In this document: positions 1-6,008 of the stretch, piece by piece
Layout of the letters: each line of letters starts with the position of its first letter
How positions within the stretch are numbered: position 1 is the first letter of the stretch
Assembly (NCBI GenBank): GCA_938048505.1
Contig: CALIUX010000115.1
Location: forward strand, 1-6,853
Source: an uncultured Pseudomonadales bacterium
Lineage (GTDB): Bacteria; Pseudomonadota; Gammaproteobacteria; Pseudomonadales; Cellvibrionaceae
Direction of reading: 5' to 3'
Length of the DNA stretch: 6,853 nt
Notes under the pieces: generated by a model
Databases searched by the model: none
Told to the model about the DNA's origin: nothing
What the model saw: the letters and a program-made list of their open reading frames with translations, nothing else
Made by a program: the position numbers and the translations under genes

Positions 1-439
1 TGTCATTAACTATAAAGAGGTCAATGAACCCGAAAAAATACAAGCTGCATTAAAAGAAGCAGCGCCTAATGGGATTGATAAATATTTTGACAACATTGGT
101 GGTGATTTTACCGATGCCGTATTTGCACAGCTTGCTCTTCATAGCAAAGTCGCCATTTGCTGGCAGTGGGCGACACAAGTGAATCAAGAGTATGGCGGGC
201 CAAGGATCTTGCCCTACATTATGTTCCCCCGCGCAACAATTAGAGGTATTTATGCATTAGAGTGGTTTACGCCAGAAAACTGGAGCGCTCTAATTAAAGA
301 CATGGGCAGTCATATCAAAAGCGGTAAAATAACCTATCACCAAGATATTCACGAAGGGTTTGATAGCATTCCAGATGCTTACCAAAGCCTTTTTGTGAAC
401 AGTGAAAAAAATCGCGGAAAAGTACTGGTTAAGCTTTAG
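1..439 (+). CDS. NADP-dependent oxidoreductase, MDR superfamily (CurA / PTGR-like), 3' part
   Basis: C-terminal 145 residues, read from base 2 without interruption to TAG at 437-439; the 5' part lies outside the window. The motif GIDKYFDNIGG (visible residues 24-34) is characteristic of the leukotriene B4 dehydrogenase/prostaglandin reductase/curcumin reductase branch of medium-chain dehydrogenases, which reduce alpha,beta-unsaturated ketones with NADPH and need no zinc. It sits at the end of the Rossmann cofactor domain. The following segment (LHSKVAICWQWATQVN, about 47-61) matches the usual strand plus loop, and the end (DAYQSLF...GKVLVKL, 126-145) is the standard closing helix and strand. 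Family members are about 330-345 residues, so about 40% is visible. A GTG at 179 is internal, not a start. The gene faces the beta-barrel gene and has no visible link to the pilin operon. Substrate cannot be told; family assignment is firm. Confidence 0.9.
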   Translation, partial: VINYKEVNEPEKIQAALKEAAPNGIDKYFDNIGGDFTDAVFAQLALHSKVAICWQWATQVNQEYGGPRILPYIMFPRATIRGIYALEWFTPENWSALIKDMGSHIKSGKITYHQDIHEGFDSIPDAYQSLFVNSEKNRGKVLVKL

Positions 440-480
440 ATTATTGCAACCTTTGGAAAAGACAATTGAAATTTTGACAG

Positions 481-512
481 TTAAAAATACTCTATATTTA
501 GAGTATTTTTGA
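481..512. terminator. Probable bidirectional intrinsic terminator between convergent genes
   Basis: A perfect 12-bp inverted repeat (483-494 with 499-510) encloses a 4-base loop. The stem is A5-TACTCTA on one side and TAGAGTA-T5 on the other, so each strand ends its hairpin in a run of five U. It starts 43 bases after the stop of the oxidoreductase gene and lies about 200 bases past the stop of the opposing beta-barrel gene, where a shared terminator is expected. The stem is low in G+C (two G/C pairs), which weakens it; the U-runs are part of the stem. Confidence 0.6.
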
Positions 513-710
513 TAACGATAGTTTGACTCGAGGGCAAGCCCCCAAGATTTCTTTCTTTAAAATTTACAAAAGCTTTTTTCGCAGCATACCACAAAGTTAC
601 CTCTACAAGAGTTCAAGCCAAATTCATTAATCAGCTAGATTCTTTTGGAGGTAAATTTTACAACTACACTCTACTCGATAGTTTCAGATGCGCAGCCTAC
701 GCCGCAAGGT

Positions 711-1262
711 TTAAATATTAAAACCTGACACAAAGCCTATGGAAAAGCTATTCAACTCAACGCCTTCCTCTCTAATATACGACGCATATTCAATATTAAA
801 TGTCTGCTTGCTATTAACCTGAATGTTCGCGCCTAAGCCATAAGAAATGCTATTACCTGAAGCCGACTCATTCCTGAAATCATTACTCGAAAAATACAAT
901 CTATAACCAGAAAACCCTACCAATACGTATGGTGAAAACACTTGTTCAGAAGCAAGTGAGGCACGAAGATAGAAGCCGCCTAAATTCGATATTTTTACAT
1001 TACCATCTCTACCCGACCGATCCGTAAATTCGCCTTCACTCAAACCAAAGCCTAAACGAGCCTCACCCGACATATACTCATTGAATCCATAACCAGCTCT
1101 AAAAACCATAAAGTTAGGTCTAGCTGTGTCGACATTAAAATCTTCCTTATAGGCACCAGAATTTATAGAAGCGCCGCCATACCAAGACTCAGCAATTGCA
1201 TGAGAAGGAAAAAGAAGAAAAAGAGTTATCCATAAAACTCTACCATGAGAATAATTGAGCAT
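711..1262 (-). CDS. Small outer-membrane beta-barrel protein (OMP_b-brl/OmpA-barrel-like), hypothetical
   Basis: 183 residues. It begins with a Sec signal peptide: hydrophobic core VLWITLFLLF (9-18) and a likely signal peptidase I cut after HAIA (24). The rest alternates polar and hydrophobic residues with aromatic girdles and Gly-rich turns, giving about eight predicted strands (near 27-35, 52-60, 63-73, 93-104, 111-124, 137-149, 153-162, 171-182), as in the eight-stranded barrels of the OMP_b-brl/opacity-porin class. No catalytic motif or periplasmic domain is present, so its role (adhesin, lipid or small-molecule barrel) is unknown. The ATG is preceded by AGGT at 1273-1276, ten bases away, an acceptable ribosome site. 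The last residues are GFNI, not the usual terminal Phe/Trp. It lies 198 bp downstream of the pilin operon on the same strand; that gap and its hairpins suggest a separate transcript. Confidence 0.72.
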   Translation of the reverse strand: MLNYSHGRVLWITLFLLFPSHAIAESWYGGASINSGAYKEDFNVDTARPNFMVFRAGYGFNEYMSGEARLGFGLSEGEFTDRSGRDGNVKISNLGGFYLRASLASEQVFSPYVLVGFSGYRLYFSSNDFRNESASGNSISYGLGANIQVNSKQTFNIEYASYIREEGVELNSFSIGFVSGFNI

Positions 1263-1295
1263 AAAAACTTATACCTGCGATATTTAAAATTTGAC

Positions 1296-1310
1296 CATCA
1301 AACATTGATG
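1296..1310. repeat. Short hairpin upstream of the beta-barrel gene
   Basis: A perfect 6-bp inverted repeat, CATCAA / TTGATG, with a 3-base loop, lies 34 bases before the ATG of the beta-barrel gene. It could be a small operator or 5'-leader hairpin. There is no U-run, so it is not a terminator. No convincing -35/-10 pair is seen beside it. A 6-bp stem can arise by chance. Confidence 0.3.
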
Positions 1311-1370
1311 AGGGATGAATTGATTCGTACACACCGTGGAGATACCAGCTAAACACAGCCAGATAAACTC

Positions 1371-1429
1371 TCCATAACATCTTCAGAAGAGAGATGTCAT
1401 TTGAATAAAATCACATTTCCAGTTATGGA
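1371..1429. repeat. Nested inverted repeats downstream of the PilX-like gene
   Basis: TCCATAAC (1371-1378) pairs perfectly with GTTATGGA (1422-1429). Inside, ACATCT (1377-1382) pairs with AGATGT (1392-1397); the two stems share two bases, so they compete or rearrange at the junction. The element begins 32 bases past the stop of the large pilin gene and could act as a 3'-end structure of the operon mRNA. It lacks a U-run, so it is not a standard intrinsic terminator. Confidence 0.35.
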
Positions 1430-1460
1430 ACAGCTCAATTTTATAGTACAAAATCAAACC

Positions 1461-3863
1461 TTACAAATAACGAGACCAAAGCATTCGCACAGTAAATGCT
1501 GAACCTGCGCCACCTGCAGCGGGTGTAGTACCTGTTGGTGTTGTGGTGGTTGGAGTGCCTGAACATGAATCATCGCCAAAATATGGCGCTTGGCCGTCTG
1601 GTGGTGAAAAGAGCTGCAAGCTATTCGTAAAGGAGTTTTCTTGGCGTCCACTATCATTAAGGCCATAAGCTGAAACGTAGCCAAATACTTTAGTATCTTG
1701 CCCGCCTGAAATAGTATTCCCAGCTAATACAGATCCGTAAATATTGTTATTCACCTTAAGATCGATATCACCGCCACTAAATGTACCGTTTTTGATCCCA
1801 CCTGCAGCAAGGGCATTATTACCGATTGAGCTGGGCGTAAAGGTTGCGTCGCATGTTTTAGTAGGATAAAAGCCAACAAAATCATTGTGAATATAATCAT
1901 TATCATCAGCGGGGTTGTTGGGCGTTGCATCAACATATCCCAAGGCTGTTAGCAAATCACTCTTATCTCTTAACACATCAAATACGCGCTGAAAAATAGT
2001 ATCACCCGCATAATTAGTGACATTTGCTGTTTCAGGGTTATTCAGCTGTGCTGAACAAACAGGGCCTGGGCCAGCGTAATTCACTGCCTCGATCGCGGCA
2101 TTCACATCACCATATTCACCTCGGCCCGATACAATATTACCGGTTGCAACAATAGTGGAGTAACTGTGTTGCAGTGCTATATTCACATCACCTTCAAACC
2201 AGTAGTGGCCAGGCAGTAAACTCCAACCCTTTAAATTCCAAGTTGATGAAGCCAAGTCATATGTCACACATGCGCTGTCACCACCAAATGTCACGCCCTG
2301 CCAGCAAATTGTCGCAGGAGGCGTGATACAACTATTACCCTGCGTACGAGTACAAGTACAACTGCCACCTGCGCCAGAGGCTTCTTGGCAAAGATAATCA
2401 TGAAAGCCCATTCGCTTTATGCCGTTTGATACTGTCAGAGCCGCTGGCATATCTGCTTCACTAAATGACGCCAAGAAATATGTTTCAGGCGAGCCATCTT
2501 CTGCCAGTTGGTTAACATTCTGAACAGTCACCTCTATTCGAGCAGAAGACGGATCGTATCGGAACAAATAGTTCATATCATTCATCACTTCAGATGAATA
2601 GGCATCAAATTGCGGGATAGGAATATCCACCTCAGTAACCGGTGCGGGTAGAGCTTGTGCAATATTGGTTTTCAGGAGTTTACAGTCTGTAAAGCTTGGA
2701 GCACTTCCTGTTGCGCCGGTAAAGATACCTACCGTACCCAGCCAACCGCCAGGGCAAGTCAGGTCGGATGCAGTAATAACCGTATTCACGTTATTATCAA
2801 TACCCGAAACAGAACCTTCTGCCTGCACCAAATCAACACGACCACCAGTAATAGTCACATCGCCTTTTGCATACAATCGGTCATGCACATTATCAGGCGC
2901 CATCAGTGCGCCACGCCCAGCTGTATCCGTCGCGGAAACCTGATCATTTTGATTCACCGTGGCAGCATTAGCGCTATTCACCAAGATATTACCTGGCGCA
3001 GAAACCCCTAAAGCAAACATTCGATCAGTATTACCGCCGTCGAGTACAACATCACCATTAGCAATGCCATCAAACACATTCGCCGGGCCATTAGCATGCC
3101 CAATATTGATATCACCCATAGCACGAGCAAAATTAACAACTGCCTCGCCCGACAAATTAATATCACCATTGGTTTGAATGCTTTCAATATTAATATGTGC
3201 TCCCACGGTGACATTACCCGTGACACGAATCTCATCAAAGCCCGTTTGAATCGTTGCACCAGAAGGGATGGTTAAATCACCCTTAACAGAAATACTTAAA
3301 GGCTTAGCACCATCAGCAACTGACTGCTGACCATTCTCAAAAATCGTATTGTCATTAAAAACAAGAGGCGCATTACAAGAGGGTGTGCTGGGTGTATTGC
3401 CAGCGGATGAGGTGGGCATTTTATAAGTCACCTCAAGAATGGCGCTCGCCTGAGCTTGAGGATCTTTTGCCGTAATGGTTATAGGGATTAAGGTATCACC
3501 AGGTGCAACAGGCGCACTGGTTGCGTTAGCAACAACATCCACCCCACTCCCGACTCCGCTATTGGGAATGGTAATAACCATATCATTAGTTGTGACGAGC
3601 GCATTGCTCACTGCTTGTGCGCTGCCTAGCTGCTCAAGGTACAAACGCATTACCTCAGCGCCCGCCCATGCTGCAGCTTGTGTTTGCGTTGCCGCCTGCG
3701 ATGCAACATGTTTTTGCTGTGTACTTTTCACCGAGTACACAACGCCCAAAGAGGTAACCGTCATGGCTACACCCACCAACAAGATAATTAAAATCGTTGC
3801 GATGCCTTGTTGCTGAGCGGGTTTGTTCAGATATTTAATCATAGAGGTGGGCTCATAGTTCAT
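1461..3863 (-). CDS. Giant PilX-like minor pilin with beta-helix/Cys-rich extension, pilus assembly protein
   Basis: 800 residues, last gene of the pilin operon. Residues 1-20 form a basic leader ending QQQG; the hydrophobic helix IATILIILLVGVAMTV follows (21-36), then a Gln/Ala-rich amphipathic helix with AAAWAGAEVMRLYLEQ (63-78), the PilX N-terminal pattern. As in PilX/GspK, Glu is missing at +5 (Leu25). PilX is normally 150-200 residues; here about 650 more follow. Residues 190-360 and 555-720 repeat G-(D/N)-(I/V/L)-x-(I/V/L) (G195, G216, G233, G250, G270, G291, G334; G558, G575, G698), suggesting a beta-helix of the polymer-forming/bactofilin-like kind. Twelve cysteines, six within 492-532, suggest disulfides. 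A T/P-rich linker (770-781) leads to a short tail. The start is fixed by GGGAG at 3873-3877, nine bases before ATG. Expected role: pilus tip or priming complex in the inner membrane and cell surface, perhaps adhesive (inferred). Confidence 0.85.
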   Translation of the reverse strand: MNYEPTSMIKYLNKPAQQQGIATILIILLVGVAMTVTSLGVVYSVKSTQQKHVASQAATQTQAAAWAGAEVMRLYLEQLGSAQAVSNALVTTNDMVITIPNSGVGSGVDVVANATSAPVAPGDTLIPITITAKDPQAQASAILEVTYKMPTSSAGNTPSTPSCNAPLVFNDNTIFENGQQSVADGAKPLSISVKGDLTIPSGATIQTGFDEIRVTGNVTVGAHINIESIQTNGDINLSGEAVVNFARAMGDINIGHANGPANVFDGIANGDVVLDGGNTDRMFALGVSAPGNILVNSANAATVNQNDQVSATDTAGRGALMAPDNVHDRLYAKGDVTITGGRVDLVQAEGSVSGIDNNVNTVITASDLTCPGGWLGTVGIFTGATGSAPSFTDCKLLKTNIAQALPAPVTEVDIPIPQFDAYSSEVMNDMNYLFRYDPSSARIEVTVQNVNQLAEDGSPETYFLASFSEADMPAALTVSNGIKRMGFHDYLCQEASGAGGSCTCTRTQGNSCITPPATICWQGVTFGGDSACVTYDLASSTWNLKGWSLLPGHYWFEGDVNIALQHSYSTIVATGNIVSGRGEYGDVNAAIEAVNYAGPGPVCSAQLNNPETANVTNYAGDTIFQRVFDVLRDKSDLLTALGYVDATPNNPADDNDYIHNDFVGFYPTKTCDATFTPSSIGNNALAAGGIKNGTFSGGDIDLKVNNNIYGSVLAGNTISGGQDTKVFGYVSAYGLNDSGRQENSFTNSLQLFSPPDGQAPYFGDDSCSGTPTTTTPTGTTPAAGGAGSAFTVRMLWSRYL

Positions 3864-3872
3864 GGTGCAAAT

Positions 3873-3877
3873 CTCCC
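3873..3877 (-). promoter_or_regulatory. Ribosome binding site of the PilX-like gene
   Basis: GGGAG, nine bases before the ATG at 3863, inside the 24-base gap after the PilW-like stop. It favours this start over the in-frame ATG at residue 8 (3842), which has no comparable site. Confidence 0.6.
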
Positions 3878-3887
3878 AACGTAACAG

Positions 3888-4664
3888 CTAAGGGGCAACC
3901 GTTGGCAAAGTAGCCGCGGCATAGTGCGCATTTGGCAAACAGCTCGATTGTGTAATGTCTGACAGCGCTCCGGCTACTCCGCTTTTATCCTGAAGTAATT
4001 TAGCGCTTGATGTCGCCGCAATAGTTAAATTAGCTCTGCGTTGAGCAGTACCTAAACCAAAGGGCATGCACTCTTCAATCACAAGATTAAAGGCGAGCCG
4101 AGAAACCACAGCACCTCCCACATCGGTATCAATATCAATCAGCCTTGCCAAGATTTCGCTTTTGTTAGCATCTGCTGCTGCATCAGCCCAATTCAATGAC
4201 GTTAAATTAACGGTATCCGTGCAGTTCACATCTTGATTCAGCAATTTAATTTCAAGCAAGGGCCTCTCATTAGCGGGAGCTAAAGGCGTTTGAATAATGG
4301 CTTTACAGGTTGTGATGCCGATACTTGGCGATTTGTAACGCCAATAAATCGCATCACCTGTTGCATCAGACACAACGTGCGGTAAATCACCTGCTGCAAT
4401 AGGATCCTCGTACCCAAATCCGGCATCTGATACTTCTAACTGAGCACGCAATAAAAGAGTAGAAATCTGGCCATCACTGCTCGCATCAACACTCGCCTTG
4501 ACGGATGTATCAATTAAATTGCGGTATAGCGCCATGGAGCCCAAAACACCAATCAGCGAAACGAGTAAGCCGATCATCAATGTGATCAAGCTGACGCCAA
4601 GCTGTCTGTTGCGCGATATCCCTTTACAGGAAGAGTGCCTACTAACAGCAGCGCAATGACTCAT
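3888..4664 (-). CDS. PilW-like type IV minor pilin
   Basis: 258 residues. A 23-residue basic leader (RNRQLG, 18-23) is followed by the hydrophobic helix VSLITLMIGLLVSLIGVLGS (24-43) and then by LLLRAQLEVSDAGFGY (70-85), which matches the PilW signature of a helix ending in an 'AG(Y/F)' motif. Length fits PilW (about 250-350). The mature part has four cysteines (120, 148, 199, 242), able to form two disulfides. Unusually, position +5 after the processing Gly is Thr28, not the near-universal Glu. The ATG overlaps the TGA of the PilV-like gene by four bases (ATGA), so translation is probably coupled; no strong ribosome site is seen. A 24-base gap precedes the next gene. Expected role: minor pilin in the type IV pilus initiation complex with the PilV- and PilX-like products. 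Family assignment rests on the N-terminal half and gene order; the C-terminal half is not diagnostic. Confidence 0.82.
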   Translation of the reverse strand: MSHCAAVSRHSSCKGISRNRQLGVSLITLMIGLLVSLIGVLGSMALYRNLIDTSVKASVDASSDGQISTLLLRAQLEVSDAGFGYEDPIAAGDLPHVVSDATGDAIYWRYKSPSIGITTCKAIIQTPLAPANERPLLEIKLLNQDVNCTDTVNLTSLNWADAAADANKSEILARLIDIDTDVGGAVVSRLAFNLVIEECMPFGLGTAQRRANLTIAATSSAKLLQDKSGVAGALSDITQSSCLPNAHYAAATLPTVAP

Positions 4665-5155
4665 GGAGCAATGCCCACTTCAAAGTTTTCAGGGAGAGCA
4701 CTGGAACCCAAATTCACACGCAAGCGCATTGGAACAGGTGTGCCGCTGACTGTTGCAGAAGCACCTGAAGCAAACTGTATGGTAGCGTCTACCTTGGTCG
4801 GAAGCGCACTTGCACAGCCCTTAATGACCTCAATGGCTTTAGCCCCTTCTGGTGAGCTAACTTTGTGATCAATAGATGCATCGCACAGTGCTGCAAAATC
4901 ACCCTTTTCAACCACATTGCGCAACTGATTAGAAATGATTTGCTGCGTAGCGAGTGTTTGTTGCTCAACGGCCACACGGGACGACATAAACGATACACCC
5001 ATGCCCACAATACCCATCAATAACACACCGATAAGAGCCTCAATCAAAAAGTCTCCCTTTTGGTGAGCCATACCAGTAGGCATAGATCGAGCCTTAATAG
5101 CTTTGGGGGTATTGAGTTTAGAACGCATAATCTTGCACTTAGAAGACGTTAACAT
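4661..5155 (-). CDS. PilV-like type IV minor pilin
   Basis: 164 residues. The prepilin motif is KGDFLIEALIGVLLMGIVGMG (33-53): processing Gly34, Glu39 at +5, and a hydrophobic helix, followed by an amphipathic stretch VAVEQQTLATQQIISNQLRN (61-80). Length and shape fit PilV (about 130-190). Two cysteines (91 and 114) could form one disulfide. The leader is long, and +1 is Asp35, where Phe or Met is usual. Other in-frame ATGs lie at residues 10, 25 and 29, the last giving a normal 6-residue leader, but only the ATG at 5155 has a strong Shine-Dalgarno sequence, so I keep it. It overlaps the FimT-like gene upstream by 17 bases and the PilW-like gene downstream by 4, so this is one operon with coupled translation. 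Role: minor pilin of the priming/tip complex, by family and context. Confidence 0.82.
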   Translation of the reverse strand: MLTSSKCKIMRSKLNTPKAIKARSMPTGMAHQKGDFLIEALIGVLLMGIVGMGVSFMSSRVAVEQQTLATQQIISNQLRNVVEKGDFAALCDASIDHKVSSPEGAKAIEVIKGCASALPTKVDATIQFASGASATVSGTPVPMRLRVNLGSSALPENFEVGIAP

Positions 5156-5690
5156 TGTCTGCTTCTCCTTGTTGGCTTTTTAGCTGAATGCCCGATAAAG
5201 TTTTACTGTATAAAGTGTTATCGCACGACCCTGGATCAAAAGGTGATGAGCGCAATAAGTTGCCACGACTATCAAAACAGGCACCTTGAAAAGGGTTGTT
5301 TGAGTCATCGTCCAAAATACTCATTTTACTGTTCATAGTCGTTGCCCAAACTTTCTTTGCATTGGCTAATAAACCCGTGCAAGGTGAAAAAACAAGATTT
5401 TTGTCTTGGCGTAAGTAAAAGCTCAAAACGTTATTGGTAAAACACAGTGCCGCAACAGGAACAAGACCATTGCTGCCATAAATGCCTTCAGGGTTACGCA
5501 TTGCCATTGCTTTAGCTTTAGCAACAGCTTCTATCAATTCACCCTTAGCCCTCGCGCGCTCCTGACCATCAACCCATGCGCCAGTTAGCGGCAATGCTGC
5601 CAAGACTAAAAAAGCAATCAAGGCGACGGTAATCAGCAACTCAATCAAAGAGAAACCTGCAGACTGTTTTGATGTATTTAATGCAATCAC
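5139..5690 (-). CDS. FimT/GspH-family type IV pseudopilin, first gene of the minor pilin operon
   Basis: 183 residues. Class III prepilin N-terminus: leader to Gly12, then FSLIELLITVALIAFLVLAALP (13-34), with Glu17 at the required +5 position. The helix continues into ERARAKGELIEAVAKAKAMAMRNPEGI (44-70), which matches the GspH/FimT pattern of a helix with 'A...AR..A...N' before the globular beta domain. Length (about 160-190 in the family) is normal. Four cysteines (83, 104, 138, 156) could form two disulfides. The start is GTG at 5690, directly after an in-frame TGA, so no upstream start is possible; no clear Shine-Dalgarno sequence is seen, which suggests modest expression or a special leader. 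The gene opens the operon, and the next gene begins within its last 17 bases. Members act in the pilus-priming complex, and some FimT proteins bind DNA during uptake; I see no Arg-rich C-terminal tail supporting DNA binding here. FimT versus FimU cannot be settled. Confidence 0.82.
   Translation of the reverse strand: MIALNTSKQSAGFSLIELLITVALIAFLVLAALPLTGAWVDGQERARAKGELIEAVAKAKAMAMRNPEGIYGSNGLVPVAALCFTNNVLSFYLRQDKNLVFSPCTGLLANAKKVWATTMNSKMSILDDDSNNPFQGACFDSRGNLLRSSPFDPGSCDNTLYSKTLSGIQLKSQQGEADNVNVF
5165..5170 (-). promoter_or_regulatory. Strong ribosome binding site of the PilV-like gene, inside the upstream gene
   Basis: AAGGAG, nine bases before the ATG at 5155, embedded in the last codons of the FimT-like gene. 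It decides the start of the PilV-like gene in favour of the long-leader form; the later ATGs at 5128, 5083 and 5071 have only weak or no matches. Confidence 0.7.
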
Positions 5691-5712
5691 TCAATCAGTA
5701 CCATTTGATAGA

Positions 5713-5739
5713 CAATAACAATTTGACGGGCTGTTATTG
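5713..5739. promoter_or_regulatory. Inverted repeat just upstream of the pilin operon start
   Basis: CAATAACA (5713-5720) and TGTTATTG (5732-5739) form a perfect 8-bp dyad around an 11-base centre, ending 22 bases before the GTG of the FimT-like gene. The position suits an operator or a leader hairpin controlling the operon. No known regulator motif was recognised, so the assignment is positional inference. Confidence 0.35.
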
Positions 5740-5920
5740 AAATGTAACACCTGCCAAAATAATGTCATCTGGAGCACAGATAGGCGGTCATGGCTTAATC
5801 GCCAATGGACTTTAAGCTTAGCCAAAGTCAAAACTGCATCACACTTTACTATTAAATAATGTTAAAGATATACAGAGTGGCTGAATAAGGCACATTTTGG
5901 CGAAGATGTAAGCTATTTCG

Positions 5921-6008
5921 ACAGTTTTTATTGCTGAAAGCTGGCCAATAGTGAGCGTCAAAAATATGTTGATGCTAAAAAAGAGCCGTCAAAAGCAATA
6001 AAAACAGT
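5921..6008. repeat. Long inverted repeat with nested hairpin between murJ and the pilin operon
   Basis: Outer arms of 15 bp with one mismatch (5921-5935 and 5994-6008; 12 bp continuous, GTTTTTATTGCT against AGCAATAAAAAC) enclose 58 bases. Within them, AGCGTCAA (5954-5961) and TTGATGCT (5969-5976) form an 8-bp stem with one G-T pair and a 7-base loop. No U-run follows either hairpin in either direction. It could be a small non-autonomous repeat element, an mRNA 3' structure after murJ, or chance; no flanking target duplication was seen. Confidence 0.45.

Noticed and set aside
650..692. Direct repeat CGATAGTTT (516-524 and 675-683) around the intergenic space, as a target-site duplication
   Set aside because: Nine bases only, far longer spacing than a duplication of a known element would explain without terminal inverted repeats or a transposase between them.
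690..712. Hairpin GCGGC/GCTGC directly after the beta-barrel stop as a terminator
   Set aside because: Five base pairs with a wobble and no U-run; the 481-512 hairpin is a better candidate.
1920..1958. Calcium-binding loop (D-rich DATPNNPADDND near residues 645-656 of the large pilin), as in PilY1
   Set aside because: The spacing does not fit the DxDxDG or PilY1-type loop; acidic richness alone is not enough.
2655..3816. Several plus-strand open frames of 70-118 codons opposite the large pilin gene
   Set aside because: They are antisense shadows of a well-supported 800-codon gene, with no family match, and arise from its repetitive composition.
5738..5759. Possible sigma-54 promoter (TTGGCA-GG) upstream of the pilin operon on the minus strand
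   Set aside because: The -24 half matches, but the GC of the -12 element is absent at the required spacing.
5827..5843. Vfr/CRP-like site (TGTGATGCAGTTTTGAC on the minus strand)
   Set aside because: Only the left half matches the consensus; the right half lacks TCACA.
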